Assembly (NCBI GenBank): GCA_951828585.1
Contig: OX639991.1
Coordinates: forward strand, 1,272,576-1,336,575
Source: Longimicrobiales bacterium
GTDB taxonomy: Bacteria > Gemmatimonadota > Gemmatimonadetes > Longimicrobiales > Gaopeijiaceae
Length of the DNA stretch: 64,000 nucleotides
Direction of reading: 5' to 3'
A program made the position numbers and the translations under genes. Positions 1 to 10,008 of this stretch are shown piece after piece. Under the pieces are notes generated by a model that worked only from the letters and a program-made list of their open reading frames with translations, was not told the origin of the DNA and did not search any database. The first letter of the stretch is position 1. Every line of letters begins with the position of its first letter.

Positions 1-1107
<1,107 letters not shown>

Positions 1108-1150
1108 ACGGGCAGCGAGGATTTCTGCCGCGGGCTTCACAAGGAGAACC

Positions 1151-2341
1151 ATGGGTCGACCACGATGCTGGCGGTTCGGGCCGATCGCGCTGCTCGTGTT
1201 GTTTACCGCCTGCGAGCAGACGGAGAAGCTGCAGGACCGATTCCGTGATCTGACGCCCCACGAGACCTATCAGGCGCAGCTTGCCGACGCGGGGCTTGCC
1301 GAGACGGCGCTGGGGAGGGACTGGACGCAGGCCGGCGAAAGCGCCCTCGAGGACGCGACCACCATCACCCTCCCCTTCCAGGAGACGGGCCACATCACGC
1401 CGGACCGTCCCTCGGCGGTGGGCTACCGGATCACCATACCGCGTGGCCGCAAGCTGACCTTCGAGGTGTCCCTCGATTCCGAAGAAGGCACCCGCCTCTT
1501 CATCGACCTGTTCCGGGTGCCCGCGAACGAGGAGGATTCGTTCCGGCCCGTGTTCTCGTCCGACTCGGTGTCGCGCACCTTCGAGCACGAACCGTGGCGC
1601 GGCGGCGACTTTATCCTGCGCGTCCAGCCCGAGCTGCTGCGGGGCGGGAACTACCGTGTCACGCTGCGCGAGGAAGCCCAGTTGGGGTTCCCGGTCGAGG
1701 GGCGTGGCATGGGGTCGATCCAGAGCGTTTTCGGGGCGGAGCGGGACGGCGGGCGGCGACAGCATCACGGCGTGGACATCTTCGCGCCGCGAGGGACGCC
1801 GGTGCTGGCAGCCGCCGACGGCAGGGTGCGCCGTGTCAGGGAGACGCGGATAGGTGGAAAGGTTGTGTGGGTCCGTGAGTCTGTCCACGAGGCCAGCCTG
1901 TACTACGCACACCTGGATAGCCAGCACGTGAGCAATGGCCAGATGGTGGAGCGCGGGGACACCGTAGGGTTCGTCGGGAACACGGGGAATGCGCGCACCA
2001 CTCCACCGCACCTGCACTTCGGCTTGTACCGGCGGGGGCCGATCGACCCGTGGCCATTTCTGGATCCGCCGCGCAGAGAGTTTCCCGAGCTGACGGCGGA
2101 CCTGGGGTTGTTGGGGGTCCGGGTTCGTCCGATCAACGAGGGGATCCGGCTGCGTGCGGCGCCGGGGAGGCGGGGTGAGGTCGTGCGGGAGCTGGACCCG
2201 GGGGCGCGGCTTCAGGTGCTCGGGGCGTCGGGTGACTGGTTCCGGGTGCGGCTGCCCGACGGGTCGATAGGGTTCGTGGCGGCGCGGCTGATGGAGAGGG
2301 TCGAAGTGGAGGTGACGGCGGAGGGGGGTGGGCGGGGGTAG
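1151..2341 (+). CDS. M23 family metallopeptidase lipoprotein with C-terminal SH3-like domain
   Basis: A predicted cell-envelope peptidoglycan endopeptidase of the LytM/lysostaphin type. The start follows AAGGAG at 1141. A signal peptide ends in the lipobox LFTAC with the lipidated Cys at about 21. Residues 30-170 form an unassigned beta-rich region. The M23 core keeps the zinc site: His205 and Asp209 in HHGVD and His287-x-His289 in HLHF. The last 70 residues (VRVRPINEGIRLRAAPG onward) look like a bacterial SH3 domain, which would bind the wall. All catalytic residues are present, so it is probably active rather than an EnvC-like activator. It stands alone between pckA and a convergent membrane operon. 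Confidence 0.9.
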   Translation: MGRPRCWRFGPIALLVLFTACEQTEKLQDRFRDLTPHETYQAQLADAGLAETALGRDWTQAGESALEDATTITLPFQETGHITPDRPSAVGYRITIPRGRKLTFEVSLDSEEGTRLFIDLFRVPANEEDSFRPVFSSDSVSRTFEHEPWRGGDFILRVQPELLRGGNYRVTLREEAQLGFPVEGRGMGSIQSVFGAERDGGRRQHHGVDIFAPRGTPVLAAADGRVRRVRETRIGGKVVWVRESVHEASLYYAHLDSQHVSNGQMVERGDTVGFVGNTGNARTTPPHLHFGLYRRGPIDPWPFLDPPRREFPELTADLGLLGVRVRPINEGIRLRAAPGRRGEVVRELDPGARLQVLGASGDWFRVRLPDGSIGFVAARLMERVEVEVTAEGGGRG

Positions 2342-2359
2342 GGGGAGGGTAACTTAGTG

Positions 2360-2390
2360 AACTGTGGTTGACAAAATGTAAAGCACAGTT
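2360..2390. terminator. Inverted repeat between convergent genes, possible bidirectional terminator
   Basis: AACTGTG at 2360-2366 is perfectly repeated in inverted form as CACAGTT at 2384-2390, with a 17-base AT-rich loop. It sits in the 50-base gap between the stops of the M23 gene and the opposing small membrane gene. There is no long T-run, so a terminator role is only tentative. Confidence 0.3.
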
Positions 2391-2391
2391 G

Positions 2392-2754
2392 TCATGACCT
2401 GCGTCCCGCCACATACTGCAGCGCAAGCCAGACCACTGCCGCCACACCCAGCAGGAAGAACCCTGCGACGGACGGGCCTAGCGCAACCCCGACCCCGCTC
2501 CAGGCGGTTGGTGCAGTCACCGTGCCCGCCTGTACCATGACGTCCGCCACAACGCGGACTCCGATCAGGCTTCCGAGGATACCCACGCACGCACCAAGGA
2601 CCCCGAGCACGAGAATCGAGTGGGTCCGCAACGGACTACCGGGGCCATCCGAGCGAACCAGATCGGCGATGCTGCGCACGATCTGCGCGAGCATGAGAAG
2701 GGTCACGATCCAGAGAGGGTATTGGATGCGTCCCAGAGATTCGATGAAAGCCAT
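2392..2754 (-). CDS. Small membrane protein, MotA/ExbB-like fold candidate
   Basis: 120 residues with three likely membrane segments (about 13-30, 46-66 and 92-115). The stretch LGVLGACVGILGSLIGV followed by a Gly-rich third helix resembles the pore helices of MotA/TolQ/ExbB proteins but is far shorter than a full channel subunit, and no ExbD/TolR partner is nearby. Its ATG overlaps the TGA of the upstream membrane gene by one base (TGATG), so the two are translationally coupled in a PadR-headed operon. Function is not established from sequence. Confidence 0.7.
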   Translation of the reverse strand: MAFIESLGRIQYPLWIVTLLMLAQIVRSIADLVRSDGPGSPLRTHSILVLGVLGACVGILGSLIGVRVVADVMVQAGTVTAPTAWSGVGVALGPSVAGFFLLGVAAVVWLALQYVAGRRS

Positions 2755-3572
2755 CAGGGTCCTCCTTTGCGTTCGTGGTCGAGCCCAGCGTCAGAAGCGA
2801 GCGCAAGGTGGCGCCGCGCTTCCGCGAAAAAGTCGGCAATTCGGTTCTCTGCCTCTTCGTCGGTCAGCAGGCGGGGCGTGAGCACGAGCCACCCGAAAAG
2901 TCCGAAAACCGCTGCGGCGAGCCCGGTGCCGGCAACCGTCGCCATCTGCCCAACCGCCTCCCACACAGGTGGCTCGCCCATTGGCCCCTCCGGCGCGGAT
3001 ATCCGCAGAAGTTCGAGCGGACCGAGAGTCACCCGGCCCACCCAGGCGGCGCCCAACGCCCCGAGCGCTACGGCCGCGACAACCAGACCGGCGTGCCGGT
3101 TCCATAGCGACCGGCGCTGGAGGGGACGAAGATCCCCATGAATCAAGAGCTGAATCGCGGCCCAGGACAGGTTCGCGGCGATCGCGGCGATCACGACCGC
3201 AAGCGGCCACGTCACGAAAGCCGCAACATCGGGCACACCGGATCCATACATCGCGACCACGGCGATGAGGCCGGCCAAAGTTGCCGCCAAAGCCACGCCC
3301 AGCACGATCGCCCGGTCGACCCAGCCGGCGGCGCGTGCCCAACGTCCCAGCCGGGGAGCGTGCCGGGCTTCCAGTTCCTCAAGCGCCTTGTGGGTGGGCA
3401 CAACCCATCGCAGCGCTGCCCGGCGAGCCTGGCGCGGAGTCCGGCCGCGGCGCTCCAGTTCGGCCTGCATCGCCCGCGCGTCGGCATCGACCTCCTCGAT
3501 CAGGTCGAGGCGACGGCGCGGTGCGACCTTCAGCTCGCGTTCGACCCTCTTCAGGGGGTGGTCACGCGGCAT
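2754..3572 (-). CDS. Permease-prefix/HAAS-like domain membrane protein
   Basis: 272 residues. The first 70 are a charged helical domain (ELKVAPRRRLDLIEEVDAD, then ARRAALRW) like the permease-prefix or HAAS-type domain that usually accompanies PadR regulators. About five membrane helices follow (roughly 87-110, 117-137, 158-180 and 205-235). Typical relatives carry an FtsX/MacB permease after this prefix, but here there is none. Its start lies inside the 3' end of the padR gene (11-base overlap), and its stop overlaps the next gene. It probably senses or transduces an envelope signal with the PadR protein, which is inference from the pairing. Confidence 0.75.
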   Translation of the reverse strand: MPRDHPLKRVERELKVAPRRRLDLIEEVDADARAMQAELERRGRTPRQARRAALRWVVPTHKALEELEARHAPRLGRWARAAGWVDRAIVLGVALAATLAGLIAVVAMYGSGVPDVAAFVTWPLAVVIAAIAANLSWAAIQLLIHGDLRPLQRRSLWNRHAGLVVAAVALGALGAAWVGRVTLGPLELLRISAPEGPMGEPPVWEAVGQMATVAGTGLAAAVFGLFGWLVLTPRLLTDEEAENRIADFFAEARRHLALASDAGLDHERKGGP

Positions 3573-3891
3573 GTGTGCCTCGGATCAGGCCGAAAAGGGC
3601 TCGAAACTGCCGCTCCAGCTCGGCCGCTCCGGCTGCTAGTTCGGCCCGCCCTGCGGCGGTAAGATGATACGTCTTGCGGCGCCGGCCCTCTCCGTGCCAT
3701 TCGCTCCGCAATCGACCCTCTGCTTCGAGCCGGTGCAGGATCGGGTAGAGGGTGCCGTGCTGGAAGGAGAAAGCGCCGCCGGTCCGTTCCTCGACCGAAA
3801 GGGCGATCTGGTAGCCGTGCGCGGGGCCGTGGCCCAGGACGGCCAGCACCAGCAGCTCGTTGATTCGCTTGGAGAGGGTGCTCTGTTGCAC
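3562..3891 (-). CDS. PadR family transcriptional regulator
   Basis: A winged-helix DNA-binding protein of 109 residues. The PadR hallmark runs LLVLAVLGHGPAHGYQI, then FQHGTLYPILHRLEAEG and KTYHLTAAG. I chose the GTG at 3891 because it follows AAAGAGG by about ten bases and gives the usual family length. An upstream in-frame start would add 25 Pro/Arg-rich residues unlike the family. It heads a three-gene overlapping operon with a permease-prefix protein and a small membrane protein, which it probably represses. Confidence 0.88.
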   Translation of the reverse strand: MQQSTLSKRINELLVLAVLGHGPAHGYQIALSVEERTGGAFSFQHGTLYPILHRLEAEGRLRSEWHGEGRRRKTYHLTAAGRAELAAGAAELERQFRALFGLIRGTHAA

Positions 3892-3962
3892 GATTGTGTC
3901 GCCTCTTTGTGAAGTTGGTCGCGGCCTCGCCGCAGCGCCATGTATCAGGACCGGGTCACGTC

Positions 3963-4755
3963 TCATCCCCGCCGAAGTCGGTGAAGCTGGATGTGGGGAA
4001 CATCAAGTTCGTCCAGCCGGGCCCCGAGCAGGTAGTCGTCCCCGACCTCGTAGAGCCAGAAGTATTTGTCAAACCGGATTTCGCCGCGGAACCGGTCCTC
4101 AAGGTCGAAGGCGTCATACACGGTCGCGTCCCGCATTCCCGGAAGGGGGGCTCGCCGGATCCACACGTCTCCCTAAGCCCCGACGGTCAGTCCGAACGCG
4201 GTCGGAACCAGGTCGGGTGTCTCGGGCGTGGCCGGTGCCGGCCCCATCGGAAAGAGCCGGATCGCCATTTCCAGCCCGGCCTCGATCTCGGGGTCCGTTG
4301 GGGGAAAAGAGGATGTGGCGGTCTCCCGCGTCGACGAGCAGCGTGTCGCCCGGCAAGCGCACGAAGGTCGCGGCGTACTCGAATTCTCCCGGTCCCTCGC
4401 CTCTGCCCCCGGAGGTGCGCAGGTGTTGGCCCTCGCTGTCGAAGAAACGCAGTCCGGAAACCTCGCTCTCCAGAATCACGATGCGTCCGTCACTGAGCCG
4501 AGTGGCCTGGGTGACGTTGTTGAACATGGCCGGGGGGTCGGCCGATGCCCCGCCGATCGACAGGAATGGCTCCGCTTCCACCACCCAGCGGTCCTCGGGG
4601 GACGGGAAGCCGGTGGTCACGGCGATCGGTATCCCGGCGGAATCCCACGTTTCGTAGACGAGGTCCGACGCCGGGGCGGATTCGGTCTGGCAACTCGTGG
4701 CGAAGGTCAGATATCCGGCGACGAGCGCCTTGGTGAGTTGGGGTTTCCGCTGCAT
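3963..4755 (-). pseudogene. Decayed 6-bladed beta-propeller lipoprotein gene
   Basis: The 5' part (4755 down to about 4280) encodes a lipoprotein-type N-terminus (FATSC) and propeller blades with the family signature GRGEGPGEF. At about 4280 the homology jumps to another frame (DPEIEAGLEMAIRLFPM), crosses an in-frame TAG at 4175-4173, and continues with the family C-terminus (WLYEVGDDYLLGARLDELD) to 3963. About 130 central residues are missing compared with the intact neighbours at 5028 and 6804. Internal deletion, frameshift and nonsense codon together indicate a pseudogene. The 5' end faces an AT-rich gap shared with the divergent intact paralogue. Confidence 0.8.
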
Positions 4756-5027
4756 GTCCTCTGCTCCTTCTGGACGCCGCCTTGGCTCCTGGTCCGAAAG
4801 GGTGAAGCAGGTAACGGTCTGTCACGGGCCACAGGGACCGTACCATCCGAAAAATATATCGTGACTCTTTATATCACAAATCTTACTGTCCCATGCTCAA
4901 GCCCGACAAGCTATCCACATATAGGGCATCGGCTGGGTGGGCTACATTGCGACATTGGTCCAATCCAAATCCACGGCTTGGGGTAACCCTTGGTGAAGTG
5001 GAGCAAGCTGGCAGTCGGGAGGTAGTC

Positions 5028-6275
5028 ATGAGATACCGCATCCGCATCGCGATGCTTGCCGTTCTCGCCTGTTCATCCGACCGTGACACCGATGGCCCGG
5101 AAACCCGGAACCGCTTCGAGGATGGCGGTGAACTGTCACAAGCAGAATCCGCCTGGAGCATCGACCCGGAACCAACGCTGGTCCTCGGCCGGCTCGAAGG
5201 CCCGGACGCGCACCTCTTCTCCCAGATCCGCGGCGCCGTCCGCCTCTCCACCGGAACCGTCGTCGTGCTGGACGGTGCTTCTAGACAGTTGCGCGCCTTC
5301 TCCCCCGACGGCACCCATCTCTGGACGGCAGGCGGCCCCGGCGAAGGCCCGGGAGAGATGCGAAACCCGACACACATCGAGACCCTCCCCGGCGACACCC
5401 TCCAACTGCAGGACGGCCTCTCCAGGATTCGCTACGCCGCCGTCGGCACCCTGATCGCCCACGAACGTCTTGCCACGGCGGACCTGATGAGATTCGGCCG
5501 GTATTACGCCTCCGAGTGTGCCGTCCCCAGCTTTGTTGGGAACCGCGTACTCGCATGTTCAGGTGACGGTTTCGATGTCCGCGAGGCGCCCCGTGAGGAG
5601 GGGCCTTGGCGAGGCGAGACCGAGCTGGCCGTGCTACCATGGAATCTGGACTCGATTGCCCATCTGGGAGTGTTTCTGAAGGAGGAGGGCTGGGCGCTCC
5701 CGTTCGAGGGCTTGCCGCCCCTCTCCGACCAACTCGTGATACTTGGTGGCGGTGGGATGGGATACGCCTCCCCGCCCATGGCCCGAAAGGGAATCTTCGC
5801 GGTGGGTGGATGGCCGCGGAAGCTGGCGGTGGCGGACGGCTGGGGGGACGAGGTGCAGACCTTCGACCTTGCGGCGGACCCGGCGCTTCCCGGTATGACC
5901 ATCCCCATCAGGAATGTCCGTCGACCTCCCACCGCTGATGAACTCGCGGCCGCCTGGGAGGCAGTTTCGGCCAGGTGGAGAGTGGGTTCGCCGGAGTACG
6001 TCCGTGAACATCTCCCCGCACCCGACTCAATACCCAACGTCGATCATCTCTTGGTCGATGACCTGGGCATGGTGTGGGTCGGATCGTACCAGGCCGACGC
6101 GTCGGCACCGCGATCCTATCACGTATACCACACCGAAGGGCCGTTCCTGGCCCACGTGACGATGCCGGCGGGCGTGGAGGTCCTCGAAATCGGGGCGGAC
6201 CACGTCCTCGGAATCACGCACGACGAGCTGGATGTCGAGCGAGTCGTCCTGCTCAATCTGGAAAGGAGCCCGTAG
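5028..6275 (+). CDS. 6-bladed beta-propeller lipoprotein
   Basis: 415 residues from the ATG at 5028, preceded by GGGAGGT at four bases. Earlier in-frame starts lack a ribosome site and would bury the signal peptide. The signal MRYRIRIAMLAVLAC puts the lipidated Cys at 15. Blade motifs recur: VVVLDGASRQLRAFSPDG, then GGPGEGPGEM, then LPGDTLQL, and near the end LLVDDLGMVWVGSY. This is a secreted or periplasmic propeller family expanded in Gemmatimonadota-type genomes, and ligands are unknown. It lies divergent from a decayed paralogue at 3963-4755 and upstream of another at 6804. Confidence 0.82.
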   Translation: MRYRIRIAMLAVLACSSDRDTDGPETRNRFEDGGELSQAESAWSIDPEPTLVLGRLEGPDAHLFSQIRGAVRLSTGTVVVLDGASRQLRAFSPDGTHLWTAGGPGEGPGEMRNPTHIETLPGDTLQLQDGLSRIRYAAVGTLIAHERLATADLMRFGRYYASECAVPSFVGNRVLACSGDGFDVREAPREEGPWRGETELAVLPWNLDSIAHLGVFLKEEGWALPFEGLPPLSDQLVILGGGGMGYASPPMARKGIFAVGGWPRKLAVADGWGDEVQTFDLAADPALPGMTIPIRNVRRPPTADELAAAWEAVSARWRVGSPEYVREHLPAPDSIPNVDHLLVDDLGMVWVGSYQADASAPRSYHVYHTEGPFLAHVTMPAGVEVLEIGADHVLGITHDELDVERVVLLNLERSP

Positions 6276-6339
6276 AAAGGGCGGACCCGGCCCCCCGGTT
6301 GTATCTTCGGAATCCCCCCTTCACCCTCCGGAGACCCCC

Positions 6340-6807
6340 ATGCCCCGCCAGCACTGGCTCATGAAGAGCGAGCCCTACGTCTACTCCATCGACGACCTCG
6401 AGCAGGACGGCGCCACCCACTGGGACGGCGTCCGCAACTACGCCGCCCGCAACCTCATGCGCGACAAAATGAGGATCGGCGACCGCGTCCTCTTCTACCA
6501 CTCGAACGCCAAGCCCCCCGGCGTCGCCGGAATCGCCGAGGTCTGCCGCGAGTCCTACCCCGACTTCACCCAGTTCGACCCGGCCAACAAGTACTTCGAC
6601 CCCAAGGCCACGCCCGACAACCCCCGCTGGTTCATGGTGGACGTCCGCTTCGTGGAGAAGTTCGCGCGCGAGGTCGGCCTGCCCGAGATCCGCGCCACGC
6701 CGGAGCTGGCCGACATGGTGCTGGTGAACCGCAGCCGCCTTTCGGTGCAGCCGGTGAAGGAAGCCGAATTCGAGCACATCGTCGCGATGGTGGGGAGTGG
6801 GCCGTGA
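6340..6807 (+). CDS. EVE domain-containing protein
   Basis: 155 residues forming a single EVE (PUA-like) domain, opening with HWLMKSEPYVYSIDDL and containing DGVRNYAARN and GDRVLFYHSN, the typical pocket of this family. EVE domains are related to YTH and ASCH folds and read modified bases in DNA or RNA. Short stand-alone versions of this type are common and usually unassigned. The ATG at 6340 follows GGAG at six bases. The stop overlaps the GTG of the next propeller gene (GTGA), so the two are co-translated. Confidence 0.9.
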   Translation: MPRQHWLMKSEPYVYSIDDLEQDGATHWDGVRNYAARNLMRDKMRIGDRVLFYHSNAKPPGVAGIAEVCRESYPDFTQFDPANKYFDPKATPDNPRWFMVDVRFVEKFAREVGLPEIRATPELADMVLVNRSRLSVQPVKEAEFEHIVAMVGSGP

Positions 6808-8027
6808 AACTACGGCGTCCTGCCCGGGCAGCCCATGGCGGCTTTGTCCACGGATTGCTCGCCATGATCGGCGGTGGGACCTTCTGCCTTGCTTGCACGG
6901 ATGTGCCGGACGATCTCCAGCAATCGGAGGTTGCGGAGTGGGAGCTCGTCGAGGATCTGCGGCTCGACGCGAACGCCGAGGACTTTTCTGTTGTCCGGCG
7001 GGTCTTCGTCGGACCGCAGGGCGAGATCGTCGTGCCGGAGCCTCAGGACAGGCGGTTGCGTCTGTATGACTCGACTGGAACGCTGGTGGCCGTGATCGGG
7101 AGGATGGGGGAGGGGCCCGGAGAGTTCCAACATGTGGGTCCTGTCTTTTGGGCTGCGGACACGTTGGTCGTATTTGATATGCAACTGGCCCGCGCGACGT
7201 ACCTGCTGCCGGACGGGACTCCGGCCCGTACGGAGGCCGGCCGGTTCTTTCGCCCGGACTTCGGTGCCTCGGGTGCGGATAGCTCCTTCATGGCCTTCAC
7301 ACCCGAAGCCGCCGATGAAGAGGGGGCGATGCTCGGGTCGGCCTATCTGAGTGTTTCAACCGACGGCCAGAGCGGGTCGGCGCGACTGGTGATTCTGCGG
7401 GTGTCGCGTGATGGCGAGCCGCGCGTTGTTGCCTCGCCCCCGCGATGGGACGACGAACGTTGGAACGTCACCATATCCGGCCTCACCAACCCGGTTCCCT
7501 TCGCATTTCAGCCATGGCCCAAAATCGCACCGGATGGAAGCCGATTCCTCTTCGCGACGGCTGATCAGTCCACCCTCGACGCCACCTACAACCTGACGCT
7601 TGTCCGCCCGACCCATGACACTGTATTCACGCGCTCCTATCCGTACGCCGCCGAGCCAATCCCCGATTCGGCAATGGACCGCGGCATCGCCGGGATGGTG
7701 CCGGAAAACAACCTTGCCCGCCGCTTCAGGGCCCTGGCCCGCGAACGCGCGCCCGTAGCGTATCCCCCAACAGCCGTTAAGCTCGGTCTCGACGGGACGA
7801 TCTGGGTAACCCTGCGCCCCACGGACCACGGAACGCCCGTGCACGTGCTGAGCGAGACAGGAGCCCCGATCGCCTCTCTGCTTCTGCCGAAGCGAACGCG
7901 CATTCAACAGGCCAGCATGACGCATGTGTGGGTCACCGAATACGACCCCCTCGATCTCGCAAGCGTGGTTCGCTACCGGATAGTTCAGCACCCCGGCACA
8001 GGCCCTGAAGGAGGGATGGAAGGATGA
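6804..8027 (+). CDS. 6-bladed beta-propeller lipoprotein
   Basis: 407 residues from a GTG that overlaps the stop of the EVE gene. The signal peptide runs to a lipobox TFCLAC (Cys31). Propeller signatures include GRMGEGPGEFQHVGP, DTLVVFDMQLARATYLLPDG and, near the end, LGLDGTIWVTLRPTDHG. It is paralogous to the gene at 5028 and to the C-terminal half of the M56 protein at 10005. It is coupled to the next gene, mmsA, by ATGA at 8024. Substrate or binding partner cannot be read from the sequence. Confidence 0.82.
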   Translation: MKLRRPARAAHGGFVHGLLAMIGGGTFCLACTDVPDDLQQSEVAEWELVEDLRLDANAEDFSVVRRVFVGPQGEIVVPEPQDRRLRLYDSTGTLVAVIGRMGEGPGEFQHVGPVFWAADTLVVFDMQLARATYLLPDGTPARTEAGRFFRPDFGASGADSSFMAFTPEAADEEGAMLGSAYLSVSTDGQSGSARLVILRVSRDGEPRVVASPPRWDDERWNVTISGLTNPVPFAFQPWPKIAPDGSRFLFATADQSTLDATYNLTLVRPTHDTVFTRSYPYAAEPIPDSAMDRGIAGMVPENNLARRFRALARERAPVAYPPTAVKLGLDGTIWVTLRPTDHGTPVHVLSETGAPIASLLLPKRTRIQQASMTHVWVTEYDPLDLASVVRYRIVQHPGTGPEGGMEG

Positions 8028-9484
8028 CGACCACCCCACACGCCCCCGTTGGCAACTACATAGCCGGTGAGTGGCTACCCAGTGACGCCTGCGGGAGGCT
8101 GGCCATCACCGACCCGGCCACCGCCGAGACGCTTGGCACCGTCCCCGACTCGGGACGGACCGAGGTGGACCGCGCCGTCCAGGCCGCCCGCGCCGCCTTC
8201 CCAGCCTGGCGCCGCACCCCCGTCCCGGAGCGCGCCCGCGTCCTCTTCCGCCTCAAGGCGCTCCTCGACGAACACCACGACGACCTCGCGGTCAGCCTTT
8301 CGCGCGAACACGGCAAGAACGTCGCGGAGACGTGGGGCGAAGTTCAGCGCGGCATCGAGAACCTTGAGCACGCCTCCGGTATGCCCACCCTCATGATGGG
8401 CGACACACTCGAGGATATCGCGCGCGGCGTCGACTGCGAGACGGTGCGGCAGCCCATCGGGGTCTTCGCGGTGATCACCCCGTACAACTTCCCCGTCATG
8501 ATCCCGCTCTGGTTCTGGCCGTACGCGGTGGCCGCGGGCAACACGGTCGTGCTCAAGCCGAGCGAGCAGGACCCGCTCACGCACCAGCGCGTGGTCGAGC
8601 TGGCCGTGCAGGCGGGGCTGCCGCCGGGCGTGCTGAACGTGGTGCACGGGCGGCGCGAGGCGGTGGAGGCGCTGATCGACCACCCGGATGTGGTGGGCGT
8701 GTCGTTCGTGGGGTCGAGCGAGGTGGCGAAGATCGTGTATGCGCGGGCGGGGGCGGCGGGAAAGCGGGTGCAGGCGCTCGGGGGCGCCAAGAACCACATG
8801 ATCGTGTTGCCGGACGCGGATCCGGAGATGGTGGCCGAGGCGGTGGTCGGATCCGTGTTCGGGTCGGCGGGGCAGCGATGCCTGGCGGGGTCGGTGGTGG
8901 TGGGGGTGGGGGACGTGTACGAGCCGGTGAGGGAGGGGATTCTGGACGGGGCAGCGGGGTTGCGGATAGGTAGGGGGCTGGACGAGGGGGTGGACATGGG
9001 GCCTGTTATTTCGGGGGCGCACCGGGACCGGGTGAAGGGGTTCATCGACGAGGGGGAGCGGGACGGGGCGCGGCTGTTGATGGACGGTCGTGGCGTGGAG
9101 GTGCCGGGGTACCCGCGTGGCCACTGGGTCGGCCCCACCGTCTTCGAAGACGTGACGCCGGAGATGCCGATCGGCCGCGAAGAGGTGTTCGGGCCGGTGG
9201 CGGGGCTGGCGCGGGCGTCGAGCCTGGAGGCGGCGCTCGAGATGCTGGCGAGGAGTCCGTATGGCAACGCGGCGTCGATCTTCACGCAGTCGGGGCGTGC
9301 GGCGAGGGAGTTCCGCTACCGGGCGGGGATTTCGATGATCGGGGTGAACATCGGGGTGGCGGCGCCGATGGCGTTCTTTCCGTTCGGGGGGACGCGGAAC
9401 TCGTCTTATGGGGACTTGAAGGCGCAGGGGAGGGATGCGGTGTCGTTCTTCACGGACCAGCGGGTGGTGATTTCGCGGTGGTAA
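8024..9484 (+). CDS. mmsA: CoA-acylating methylmalonate-semialdehyde dehydrogenase
   Basis: 486-residue ALDH-superfamily enzyme that converts methylmalonate or malonate semialdehyde, NAD and CoA to propionyl- or acetyl-CoA and CO2 in valine, myo-inositol and beta-alanine breakdown. Family marks are ITPYNFPVMIPLWFWPYA, KPSEQDPLT, and VQALGGAKNHMIVLPDAD, where the general-base Glu of ordinary ALDHs is replaced. The catalytic Cys is in GSAGQRCLAGS. Its ATG overlaps the stop of a propeller gene. A class-III aminotransferase at 12509 and a transporter at 14060 could supply semialdehyde substrates, which would make a beta-alanine-like route (inference). Confidence 0.93.
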   Translation: MTTTPHAPVGNYIAGEWLPSDACGRLAITDPATAETLGTVPDSGRTEVDRAVQAARAAFPAWRRTPVPERARVLFRLKALLDEHHDDLAVSLSREHGKNVAETWGEVQRGIENLEHASGMPTLMMGDTLEDIARGVDCETVRQPIGVFAVITPYNFPVMIPLWFWPYAVAAGNTVVLKPSEQDPLTHQRVVELAVQAGLPPGVLNVVHGRREAVEALIDHPDVVGVSFVGSSEVAKIVYARAGAAGKRVQALGGAKNHMIVLPDADPEMVAEAVVGSVFGSAGQRCLAGSVVVGVGDVYEPVREGILDGAAGLRIGRGLDEGVDMGPVISGAHRDRVKGFIDEGERDGARLLMDGRGVEVPGYPRGHWVGPTVFEDVTPEMPIGREEVFGPVAGLARASSLEAALEMLARSPYGNAASIFTQSGRAAREFRYRAGISMIGVNIGVAAPMAFFPFGGTRNSSYGDLKAQGRDAVSFFTDQRVVISRW

Positions 9485-9554
9485 AGTGTGGACGGCCCAT
9501 GCGGGACACCCCTGTCAGGCGTGCGTCGGCGATTGGTCTCCCAGTGTATTCCGC

Positions 9555-9584
9555 TTGACAGAATACTGCGCGCTGTAGTATCAT
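9555..9584 (+). promoter_or_regulatory. Promoter of the blaI-M56 operon with dyad operator between -35 and -10
   Basis: TTGACA at 9555-9560 and TATCAT at 9579-9584 form -35 and -10 boxes with an 18-base spacer. Between them lies an imperfect dyad (9564-9580) whose outer half-sites are TACT and AGTA, the same half-sites as the BlaI/MecI box. Binding there would block RNA polymerase. It lies 53 bases upstream of the BlaI-type gene, as expected for autorepression. Confidence 0.7.
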
Positions 9585-9636
9585 TAATGCGGAATGCAGT
9601 AACGGCCGATATCCAGGACTGAGGGAGAACACCGCG

Positions 9637-10008
9637 ATGGGCTTGCCGAGAATACCGAACTCCGAGTTGAGCGTGATGGAACTGCTCTGGCGGAAAGGCC
9701 GGCTGTCCGCACGCCAGATCCTCGAACACCTGTACCCGGACTTGGCCCGGTCCCAGCACGGGGCGGTTCAAAGCTTGCTGCAACGCCTTATGCGGAAGGG
9801 CTTCGTGGTCCGCGACCGCGACGTGGGCGTCTACCTCTTCTCCGCCGTCCCGAGCCGAGAGGAGTACGCGAGTGATCGGCTTGATGCGCTCGCCGGCCGG
9901 CTAACCGGTGGATCGGTGGTTCCGATCATCACGCAACTGCTTGAGGCGGACAGGCTGCCGAAGGAGGAGATCGAGAGGCTGCGAAGGATTCTGGAGGAGT
10001 GGAAATGA
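9637..10008 (+). CDS. BlaI/MecI/CopY family transcriptional repressor
   Basis: 123-residue winged-helix repressor. The N-terminal half has LSVMELLWRKGRLSARQILEHL and VQSLLQRLMRKGFVVRDRD, typical of the BlaI/MecI DNA-binding domain. The C-terminal half is a helical dimerisation region. The start follows GAGGGAGAA. In known pairs an M56 membrane protease cleaves or inactivates the repressor when an inducer is sensed, and here the M56 gene overlaps the stop (ATGA at 10005). It probably binds the dyad at 9564-9580 and controls its own operon. Confidence 0.92.
   Translation: MGLPRIPNSELSVMELLWRKGRLSARQILEHLYPDLARSQHGAVQSLLQRLMRKGFVVRDRDVGVYLFSAVPSREEYASDRLDALAGRLTGGSVVPIITQLLEADRLPKEEIERLRRILEEWK

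Noticed and set aside
4800-4900. AT-rich stretch with repeated GATATA elements between divergent propeller genes
   Set aside because: Probably promoter DNA, but no pair of boxes with standard spacing could be fixed on either strand.
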